DNA of 64,000 nucleotides. Source: Mucilaginibacter tundrae. GTDB taxonomy: Bacteria; Bacteroidota; Bacteroidia; Sphingobacteriales; Sphingobacteriaceae. The translations under genes and the position numbers were made by a program. Of this stretch, positions 46,701 through 53,078 are shown piece by piece. Position 1 is the first letter of the stretch; each line of letters begins with the position of its first letter. A model generated the notes under the pieces. It searched no databases. It was not told the origin of the DNA and worked only from the letters and a program-made list of their open reading frames with translations. The stretch is from NCBI RefSeq assembly GCF_013408825.1, contig NZ_JACCBZ010000003.1:591343-655342 (forward strand), in the 5' to 3' direction.

Positions 46701-46846
46701 CGCAAGGAAAGCAGCATTTGAGACCTTTATTTGAAGCCATCAAAACATTAGTTCTTTCCAATCCAGAATATTTAAATAATATTGCGGAAGAAATTCGCGA
46801 AACGGCACAGACAATTTATAAGGACATGACTTTGTATATAAGTTAA
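43778..46846 (+). CDS. STAND-like P-loop ATPase with C-terminal TPR array
   Basis: 1022 residues from the ATG at 43778; a TTG 18 bp earlier is less likely. Walker A G-S-R-G-M-G-K-S at 59-66, Walker B V-F-L-I-D-N-F-D at 163-170. A helical lid and winged-helix-like region (about 290-420) follow, then about a dozen TPR units (about 515-940; A-L-K-I-N-P-N and A-L-E-I-N-P-T repeats). This is the signal-transducing ATPase layout used by many phage sensors, with TPRs as ligand detector. Unlike Avs-type proteins it has no N-terminal nuclease, TIR or other effector domain, so it may need a partner. Divergent from the CBASS operon across the palindrome at 43688-43713. Confidence 0.75.
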   Translation: MNQNENVAVNSLYYFNAHTKNDEDVVNTFIARKPLLKSLEDSIDKERGNTVPKHLMIIGSRGMGKSTLLRRLEISIRKGDLNKRFIPILFPEEQYNIDRLSKFWLNSLDSLADNFEEEKNFAETDYLDDLIKELTSLKGEKEISEKAYFALLEICKKYNRKPVFLIDNFDILFDGISKEQQTTLYGIITSNQSPIFIGACSYNPIEDVSYDSMFYDVFENIILDRLTQTEMRELLLLLADKTGKGDVFEDIYNKTAQLDALHSLTGGNPRIAVFIFQLLANGLSEKIFENLNALLDLITPLYKSNFEQLSKQSQVIVDALALNWDPCDLDQLHFITKLENNQLSAQLDRLIKAGWIDRSNRYSEEKNKIVLKIKNYSIRERFFNIWYIMRRASRRQRGDLKSLTCFLETFYTPQHLAIEKLRIIKLLKEKLDPDKITYGLALSRAYNRDGSSDLENNIYLEILEQTEGNLSEVAKYMNPDNIPDNIFNDFFNAEGKRWRDHIQRLFSQKEFQKARQFITSVLNKRPNNGFALRKMADAYFREGLYSEATLAYRNALKINPNDSMSWIGIASIQELNNDDISAEEAYKHALDQGNDVTYFKYRYASFLRKNMRYDEAENIVLEALETSPGDNFGEFLLIAIYIDQKRIDEAEKLADECFHSKKEDKEHINLIHFLMAIAYKDTDRVQRAIEEFQQILGGQLYENPSFWFYYGEALKLTNQNEEAEDAYRQVIKFAPDNVNYLFTIANFLKEKRFKYGEAETIFKRLSILDPKNPDVWIALGDSYTHRGIYKKAGVAFKKATQVAPEYGKSWGVLGISYQYLNDEPQKASEAYIQCLKINPNIESIWEALADLNHFSLKSFKNAENAYVKALEINPTNNNVLSKYLMMLIRSDDNNSAISVFEKYRESIKLNPFIFALQEALFAINKDNNGDASNSWLAAITNINLTEESLDLIKYAAAISVMKGFGNRLLDVFKKSQGKQHLRPLFEAIKTLVLSNPEYLNNIAEEIRETAQTIYKDMTLYIS

Positions 46847-46878
46847 ACAAACCAGTGCTTATAAATATTGTGGAGATA

Positions 46879-47475
46879 CTAAATTTTAAGTTTTTTAACT
46901 TTCATTACAGTTGTTGAAGACACTCCAACAATTTTGCCTATTTCCCTAACTGTTAAACCTTTATCCAAACATTTGCTAATTTGTTTGGATAAAGGTTTGT
47001 TTAGAAAGTCAAAGATTTGTTCATTCGTTCCTTTAGGTCGACCTAATATTCCCCCATTTTGAACATAAACTATTCTACCTACCGTCGTGCGTTCCTTAAT
47101 ATTCTGAAGCTCCATTTCATATAAAGATGACATAATAGAAGATATCATTTTCCAAATTGGGTTTTTTATTCCGTTAGGCCGGGATTGTAAGCCTACGTTT
47201 CTAACAGTCACATTAATATTCATTTGGTCTAACCAATCAAGGGTATTAATTACATCGCCAGTGTTACGACCTAATCGTGAAAACTCTTCAACTACTAAAT
47301 CATTTACTTTACCAGCTTCGATAAGCTTTATTAACTGTAAACTTTGTGGTCTTTCTTTAAAAGCTACGTTGCCTGAAATTTTATCAAGCAAAATTAGGTC
47401 GTATTTGTCCGTATCATTTATAAACCTATTACCTGACTGTCCAATGGTGCTTACTCGGTTATATTTTACTCGCAT
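46879..47475 (-). CDS. Serine site-specific recombinase (resolvase/invertase family)
   Basis: 198 residues, typical of small Pin/Hin-type invertases and resolvases. N-terminal catalytic domain with nucleophile S9 in Y-N-R-V-S-T-I-G-Q-S, then V-V-E-E-F-S-R-L-G-R-N and E-L-Q-N-I-K-E-R-T. A C-terminal HTH (L-T-V-R-E-I-G-K-I-V-G-V-S-S-T-T-V) binds the recombination site. Such enzymes invert or excise DNA between short inverted or direct repeats. A pair of perfect 14-bp inverted repeats lies directly upstream (47519-47638), so an invertible segment is the obvious target. It faces away from the DprA-like gene. Otherwise it could serve as the resolvase of a mobile element. Confidence 0.9.
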   Translation of the reverse strand: MRVKYNRVSTIGQSGNRFINDTDKYDLILLDKISGNVAFKERPQSLQLIKLIEAGKVNDLVVEEFSRLGRNTGDVINTLDWLDQMNINVTVRNVGLQSRPNGIKNPIWKMISSIMSSLYEMELQNIKERTTVGRIVYVQNGGILGRPKGTNEQIFDFLNKPLSKQISKCLDKGLTVREIGKIVGVSSTTVMKVKKLKI

Positions 47476-47518
47476 TTTGTGTTAGTTTTTGTCTGTGATT
47501 AAATCTAATACATAAGTG

Positions 47519-47638
47519 CGATTCTTGGAACGGGCAAGCGCAGGCTATTGGCAATAAGGCTGTGTTAGTTTTAATTATAATTAATTGTAATACAAGTTAT
47601 TATATTTAAAAAAGTAAAAATAGGCGTTCCAAGAATCG
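47519..47638. repeat. 14-bp inverted repeats bounding a 92-bp segment; candidate invertible switch
   Basis: CGATTCTTGGAACG (47519-47532) and CGTTCCAAGAATCG (47625-47638) are perfect reverse complements. The 92 bp between them lie in the promoter space between the divergent recombinase and DprA-like genes, and are AT-rich on the DprA side and more GC-rich on the recombinase side. Inversion by the neighbouring serine recombinase would swap any promoter between the two genes. The arms are too far apart for a simple terminator. Confidence 0.65.
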
Positions 47639-47654
47639 GTTATTATGGATAGAT

Positions 47655-47684
47655 TAATAACAGGAATTATAACTCCTGTTATTA
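47655..47684 (+). promoter_or_regulatory. Hairpin/palindrome ending on the DprA-like start codon
   Basis: TAATAACAGGA (47655-47665) pairs with TCCTGTTATTA (47674-47684) as an 11-bp perfect stem with an 8-nt loop. The last base is the A of the preferred ATG at 47684. It may act as an operator or as mRNA structure that limits translation. It also argues against the upstream ATG (47645), whose codons would run through the stem. Confidence 0.55.
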
Positions 47685-48601
47685 TGAAATTTAAAATCGA
47701 AAAGCAATTTATCATCGCATTACTTCACCTGCCGGGAATCAAAAGAAAAACGGCTTATAAACTACTTGTAAATTTAGATAGGGATATTCTTTCACTCGGT
47801 GAATTAATTGAATACCTATCTGACAAAGGGGATATAAAATTAAAATCAACCCTCTCAATTGATGATTTTGACAACGCATTAAAAGTCGCCTGGCAGATTC
47901 TTCAACAATCGGCCACCTATAATATTAAAATGGTATCTGTTTTAGATGATGACTACCCTAAGTTATTAAGGCAATCTAATGATCCACCTGTAATATTAAA
48001 CTATATAGGCGACATTACTTTATTGGGCAGTAAACCAACAATTGCAATAATAGGCACCCGTGATCCTTCACCTTATGGTGAAAGATATGCAAAATTTGTA
48101 TCAGACTTTTTTGTAGGAAAGGGCTTTAATATAGTAAGCGGATTAGCTAAGGGTTGTGATACTGCTGCACACTTAGGTGCTATCGCCGCTAATGGCGTTA
48201 CGAGCGCAGTGTTAGCGCATGGCTTAGATAAAGTATACCCAAAAGAAAATAAGGCCTTAGCAGATCAAATAAAACAATGTGGTGTACTTGTTTCGGAATA
48301 CTTTATTGGCACACAAATGTCAAAGAAAAATTTTATTGAACGGGATAGAATACAGGCAGGTTTAAGCTTAGGAACTTTTATAGTTGAATGCACGATTGGC
48401 AGCGGTACAATGCATACCGCAAAATATACAAAAGATTATGAGCGTGTATTGGCTGTGATGAAACCACCTCTTAGGGATTATAATGAAACAAGGGTTAGCG
48501 GCAATCAAATGTTAAGTCAAACCGGAAAGGCTGTTGCAATTTGTGATAACTACGAATTAAAAAATTTAAGCATAGTTTTATTATCGAATCAAGCAAATTA
48601 G
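47684..48601 (+). CDS. dprA-like: DprA/Smf-like Rossmann-fold protein
   Basis: 305 residues from ATG 47684. The N-terminal helical part (about 1-75) is followed by the DprA Rossmann domain: I-A-I-I-G-T-R, S-G-L-A-K-G-C-D-T-A-A-H-L-G-A-I, A-H-G-L-D-K-V-Y-P-K-E-N. Then comes F-I-E-R-D-R-I-Q-A-G-L-S where DprA has R-N-R-I-I-A-G-L-S, and G-S-G-T-M-H-T-A. DprA binds single-stranded DNA and loads RecA during transformation. This copy lacks the usual C-terminal winged helix and lies beside a recombinase and a CBASS locus, so it is probably an accessory, defence-linked paralogue rather than the housekeeping DprA. Expression may be switched by the inverted-repeat segment upstream. Confidence 0.85.
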   Translation: MKFKIEKQFIIALLHLPGIKRKTAYKLLVNLDRDILSLGELIEYLSDKGDIKLKSTLSIDDFDNALKVAWQILQQSATYNIKMVSVLDDDYPKLLRQSNDPPVILNYIGDITLLGSKPTIAIIGTRDPSPYGERYAKFVSDFFVGKGFNIVSGLAKGCDTAAHLGAIAANGVTSAVLAHGLDKVYPKENKALADQIKQCGVLVSEYFIGTQMSKKNFIERDRIQAGLSLGTFIVECTIGSGTMHTAKYTKDYERVLAVMKPPLRDYNETRVSGNQMLSQTGKAVAICDNYELKNLSIVLLSNQAN

Positions 48602-48639
48602 ATAATTTTTAAGTATAGTAGAATTAATTTAAGGTGACC

Positions 48640-48925
48640 ATCTATGTGATTTTTCAGCCAATGGGTCAACGGTTGTCCATCTCGTAATCACCGGATCATA
48701 GGCCTTGCGCAATAATCGTATTGCGTCAACTCACTCTGTAATTCTTTTTTATTGTAAAGACAAAGATTTGAACTTTGAATTGTAAGGTAATCTAATCCAA
48801 AGGGATAATAATCATCTTCACTAGTTTTGCCATTTATCACGTCAAAAGTCGCCCAGTTATTACCTAGGTGATCCGTTAAAGCATATTCATAATTATAAGT
48901 ACCACCGGAGTAGCTTTAAATAAAC
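48640..48925 (-). pseudogene. Degraded fragment of an RHS core (C-terminal tip)
   Basis: The minus strand reads G-G-T-Y-N-Y-E-Y-A-L-T-D-H-L-G-N-N, then E-D-D-Y-Y-P-F-G-L-D-Y, L-Y-N-K-K-E-L-Q-S-E-L-T-Q-Y-D-Y. A small deletion shifts the frame before Y-D-P-V-I-T-R-W-T-T-V-D-P-L-A-E-K. The same order occurs in the intact RHS gene at about 50095-50385, to which the DNA is clearly related. It is a displaced RHS tip, as left when toxin tips are exchanged by recombination. The rest of the gap 48602-49096 shows no gene. Confidence 0.8.
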
Positions 48926-49096
48926 GGTGATTAATCAAAGTCTCGGTAAAATCTGAAGTGTACTGAGAAATCTTGAAAATTAACAAAATTTCAACCTTCA
49001 TAGCTGATTGTAAACAGAAAGAGTCTAAACATTACTTTGAGTCCCATCGAAAAGACAATTGGACTCGTACAAAATCAAGTTTTACTATTAATCTAA

Positions 49097-49348
49097 TTAT
49101 CTATAAAGTAAATCAATTAAATTTTCCAATATCTTCCCTGAATCATTTAATTCGTATTCGATATCAAAACCAACTTTAATCTGCATTTCAATACACCATT
49201 CTCGTAGTTCTTCAATAAAGTCTTCGTCAAGATCAAAGATTAATTGTTCAATATAACCTTTCTGTAAAATTTCCCAATAATCAACCCTGTCTTTTGAAAG
49301 AACGGTTTGTAAATATTGATATTGATCTTGTTTAAATATTATTTTCAT
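49097..49348 (-). CDS. Small acidic protein, candidate immunity to the RHS toxin
   Basis: 83 residues, acidic, no signal peptide, no family I recognise. Its ATG overlaps the RHS stop by four bases (ATGA), so it is translated together with the toxin gene. Small acidic cytosolic proteins encoded directly after the variable tip of RHS or contact-dependent toxins usually neutralise that toxin. The assignment rests on position, size and charge only. Predicted mostly helical (I-L-Q-K-G-Y-I-E-Q-L and F-I-E-E-L-R-E-W-C stretches). Confidence 0.55.
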   Translation of the reverse strand: MKIIFKQDQYQYLQTVLSKDRVDYWEILQKGYIEQLIFDLDEDFIEELREWCIEMQIKVGFDIEYELNDSGKILENLIDLLYR

Positions 49349-52300
49349 TTAGTTAATGCATTAATCAGCCTTGCAGCTTTCTTTGTACTTGTAGGGTTTA
49401 CAGAAATGATTTTTCCTGTTTCCGGATTTATAACTACTTCAGCTAATCTTCCTATAACTCTTTGGCTTGGTCTACCTAAATCATCAATTTTTGTCCCCAA
49501 TATCTTTAATGGGTTTTGAAGGGCATCACTTATCGCCTCTTCTGTAACTCCTCGTTCAATAGCACGTTCTACTCCATGTAACCCCATAGCGCCTTCAGTT
49601 ATTTCACCTCCAATTGCATCTGTTACAACTGAGCCAAAACCGAACACAATTGCAGAGTTTTTATGCTGAATCATTCCTAAAGATAATTTATAGATACCTC
49701 CTAAAAATGGGACATACCCAACTGAATTATTTATCTTTTCTTGTTGTTTTTGAGCGTTGTCTGAAATTTGTCTCAATCTATCTTGGCCGTTAGCTTTATC
49801 CTCCGCTTGTGCAACAGTAGCAGGTTGAGAGGTTCCTATTCCAAAATAAGCTAATAATTGTTTCCACCAATCGGGTGGGGATATTTCATCATTAGGAATA
49901 GAATTATCTGGTCCATTTTTAAAAAAGGCATTAGCGGCAAACGCATCATTACTGGCCTTTATCGCAAACGCATGATTATCAGATTGGTCCCTTAATGCGG
50001 TAAATGCTGCAACAGCTGCGTCTCCATTTAAATCAACTTCAGCCATACCATCCGGGTCGATATTTCTTATGGGATTGTTTTCTCCATAATTATATGGAGA
50101 CCATCTTCTATCTTTCTCCGCAAGCGGGTCCACTGTCGTCCACCTTGCTACTACCGGATCATAGAACCTCGCGCCATAGTCGTACTGCGTCAACTCGCTC
50201 TGTAATTCCTTTTTATTGTAAAGATAAAGATTTGAACTCGGAACGGTAGGATAGTCCATCCCAAAAGGGTAATAGTCATCTTCACTTGTTTTACCATTTA
50301 CCATGTCAAAGGTGGCCCTGTTATTGCCCAAGTGGTCTGTTAAGGTATATTCATAGTTATAAGTACCACCGGAATTTATTGCCCTGCCTTCTTCTGTTTG
50401 AATAAAATCTATTACGCCTCCCGTTTTATATTGTATACCGTCAATATAATCTGTGTTACCCATTGTGCTGCTTACTTTTCTTAGCTTTGTTCCATCGGCG
50501 TCATAATAATATGTGATGCTCAATCCGGTTGCGGTAACAGTTTGCGGAAGGTTAAGCATGTTATATGTAAAGCTATTAGTGCCATCATTATATACATTGC
50601 CATTAGCATCATAAGTATAGCTCCTTACGGCAGCATTATTAATTGTATTGGTTACGGATTGTAATAAATTGCCGGTTGGATTATTGTTTATATCTGTATA
50701 TTTATAACCTAGGTTAGTTGCACTTGCACCTGCCCTTGACAATACCTGAATATTGCCGTTATAATCATAGCTTATACCAGTTTCACTAAGCCCCACGCTG
50801 GAAGTTCCTGACAACAACCTATTTATCTGGTCATATGCATATGTAGTATGTTGAACAGTAGTAGTTGCTGCTGTTTTATTATAATTTGCATAATCAACTT
50901 CTGAGATATTCCCATTATACTGTGAGGATGCGCCATATTGGGTTTGCGGGTTATTATAATCAATCTGTTCAGCAAAAAGGTTTGTGGTTGAAAGTGCTTG
51001 GGTAGGGTCATTGATTTTACTGAGCCATCCCCTTTCATTGTAGGCATAATTTAAGGTTTGCAAAAAGTTAATTCCATCCGTGGAATGTAATTGTTTACTG
51101 GCTACCTGGCCAATTTCGTTATAAATAGTTTGTGACAGCAAAAAATTGGTACCTGGGGTATTGCTACCGCTTGTCAGCTGTTCATAGGTATGTGTTTTTC
51201 TTCCGGTCTGATCATAAGTGTAGGTATTACCTATGGTCACTACGGGGCTGGTACTTTGCGAATTATTAGTGGTATTATAGTGAGACCTCGTGCTGCTGAT
51301 TACTTCGTTTGTAAAGTCATAAGTGTTCGTGATAACATCATAATTATAATTACTAAGATTACTTGTACCACCAAAATAGTGCTGTTTATAAATTTGCTTA
51401 ACCCTGCCTAAATCATCATAGTATTGTACAGTCCACAACATGTCAGGCGTAGTGTTTCCAATAGTATTCAGAACTGTAGTTTTGCTTGCCGTCAACAGGC
51501 CGTCTGTCATTTTACTAGGTGATGCAGGTGGTGTTGTCGATATAGTCGCCAAGTAGTTGCTTGGTAAACCGGGTGCGGTGTAATCGTCATAATAATTGAT
51601 TGTCAATACGGTATTTAGCGTCTGAGGAAAGCTAGTGATTGTATAACCTATTGCTGTTGAATTGGCAGGATCTCGCGAATCCCATTGCGCTGCCGCATAA
51701 ACACTTGTTTTTAGAGCAGCCGGTGTTATTGCTGTATTCCCATTATTCCATAAACCGGTAATAATTTCCCTCCCCAGTGCGTCATATTTTGTAATAGTCC
51801 ATTGGTTGTTTCCGCGCTGTACTGCATCTTGTGTTGCAACCAGTTGGTCTGCGTTATTATAAACCATGTATTCCCAGCCTTTTCCCGGTAGTTTTTTTGC
51901 GGTCATTCGGTTGCGTTCATCAAATTGATACTGGTAACATAAATTATCAAGCGTCGTCTGCGCTATTGCCATAGTGCCGTCAGCACCTGAAAGGGGCGTT
52001 AGCACAAAAGCAAGGTTATTATTTATATCATATACATAATAAGTAGAAAGAATCTGGATGGTGCCGTTGCTGTTATTATAAGTGCGCTTAAGCACAACCT
52101 GTCCTGTCAAATCTTTATACGTTTCCGTTGTACCGGCCCGGCCTGACGTCCAGTTCTCATCACTTGTTACGGTGACCTGTAGTCGATTTGTATTGTATGT
52201 TGCGCTATTGTTTGCTCTGACTAGTGTGCGTGAACCATCACTATTTATCATAGCCGTATATAGGGCGACCTGCATACTGGTTGTGGAATTACTATTGCTC

Positions 52301-53028
52301 CAGGCGGTGTTGTTATTAAACAAGTAATTGGTTTTAATCGTTTTGCCGCCACCAGTAACACTGCTGGTACTTAATTGCCATGCTGTACCCGGCGCGCCCT
52401 GCTCTATTGTTCGACTTAATGGCGAAACTTCAAAATTAGTTTGTGAATAAGGGTAAGCAGTGCCTTCATAACTTTGCCCGCTTTGATTATAAAAATTATT
52501 TTGTTCGCTTCCGGAATAATTCCCTGAATTATTGATTGCATTAGGCCTATAGGCTCCGGGAGTACTGCTATAAATTGTATAGGGCAAATAATGGGTAGCT
52601 TCTCTTCCCAAAGCATCATAAGCTACTGGTTCCACTACGTCATAACCTGCAGTGCTGGCCTCCGGATTTATCGTTTGAATTAACCTACCGAGACCATCAA
52701 AATATTGTATGCTCTGCATAATTTGGCAATTGGTGTTTGCCGGGTTGGCTGGACTTGTCAGACCTGCTATACGGGGAACATAAGTAATAATGTAGTTTTG
52801 GCTAGTACTGGGGGTAACTGTCATGGTGCTACAGCCATTGCTTGTGATGTAGGCATTAAAAGTACCGCCTGCTTGGGTTGAAAACCCCGGCGATAGTGTA
52901 ATACTAATAGGATTATAATAGCGACCCGTCATTCCACTTTGGGACAAGGGGATCGTCGTTAACGTTTGTGAAAACGAATAACCTGACAAAACAATGAGAA
53001 AAAGAACGGTAAAGTATATTTTTCGCAT
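49345..53028 (-). CDS. RHS-repeat secreted protein with C-terminal toxin-like domain
   Basis: About 1227 residues from the ATG at 53028, chosen for its signal peptide (M-R-K-I-Y-F-T-V, ending Y-S-F-S-Q). The body holds many YD/RHS repeats (Y-D-x-x-G-R, Y-Y-D-A-D-G-T-K-L). The RHS core follows: Y-T-L-T-D-H-L-G-N-N-R, D-Y-G-A-R-F-Y-D-P-V, W-T-T-V-D-P-L-A-E-K, and N-I-D-P-D-G-M at about residue 1045. The last 180 residues are variable-tip sequence ending in H-G-V-E-R-A-I-E-R-G-V-T and V-V-I-N-P-E-T-G-K-I-I-S-V, which resembles DUF4258/RelE-like RNase folds. Such proteins deliver a C-terminal toxin to neighbours. Toxin activity is inferred. Confidence 0.85.
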   Translation of the reverse strand: MRKIYFTVLFLIVLSGYSFSQTLTTIPLSQSGMTGRYYNPISITLSPGFSTQAGGTFNAYITSNGCSTMTVTPSTSQNYIITYVPRIAGLTSPANPANTNCQIMQSIQYFDGLGRLIQTINPEASTAGYDVVEPVAYDALGREATHYLPYTIYSSTPGAYRPNAINNSGNYSGSEQNNFYNQSGQSYEGTAYPYSQTNFEVSPLSRTIEQGAPGTAWQLSTSSVTGGGKTIKTNYLFNNNTAWSNSNSTTSMQVALYTAMINSDGSRTLVRANNSATYNTNRLQVTVTSDENWTSGRAGTTETYKDLTGQVVLKRTYNNSNGTIQILSTYYVYDINNNLAFVLTPLSGADGTMAIAQTTLDNLCYQYQFDERNRMTAKKLPGKGWEYMVYNNADQLVATQDAVQRGNNQWTITKYDALGREIITGLWNNGNTAITPAALKTSVYAAAQWDSRDPANSTAIGYTITSFPQTLNTVLTINYYDDYTAPGLPSNYLATISTTPPASPSKMTDGLLTASKTTVLNTIGNTTPDMLWTVQYYDDLGRVKQIYKQHYFGGTSNLSNYNYDVITNTYDFTNEVISSTRSHYNTTNNSQSTSPVVTIGNTYTYDQTGRKTHTYEQLTSGSNTPGTNFLLSQTIYNEIGQVASKQLHSTDGINFLQTLNYAYNERGWLSKINDPTQALSTTNLFAEQIDYNNPQTQYGASSQYNGNISEVDYANYNKTAATTTVQHTTYAYDQINRLLSGTSSVGLSETGISYDYNGNIQVLSRAGASATNLGYKYTDINNNPTGNLLQSVTNTINNAAVRSYTYDANGNVYNDGTNSFTYNMLNLPQTVTATGLSITYYYDADGTKLRKVSSTMGNTDYIDGIQYKTGGVIDFIQTEEGRAINSGGTYNYEYTLTDHLGNNRATFDMVNGKTSEDDYYPFGMDYPTVPSSNLYLYNKKELQSELTQYDYGARFYDPVVARWTTVDPLAEKDRRWSPYNYGENNPIRNIDPDGMAEVDLNGDAAVAAFTALRDQSDNHAFAIKASNDAFAANAFFKNGPDNSIPNDEISPPDWWKQLLAYFGIGTSQPATVAQAEDKANGQDRLRQISDNAQKQQEKINNSVGYVPFLGGIYKLSLGMIQHKNSAIVFGFGSVVTDAIGGEITEGAMGLHGVERAIERGVTEEAISDALQNPLKILGTKIDDLGRPSQRVIGRLAEVVINPETGKIISVNPTSTKKAARLINALTK

Positions 53029-53078
53029 AAAATTGCAGTTTCTTTTATGTTTTTTTTGCATGACTTCAACTTTTATTA

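Noticed and set aside
47519..47638. 14-bp inverted repeats as a terminator
   Set aside because: A 92-nt loop, no U tract, and location between divergent genes do not fit termination.
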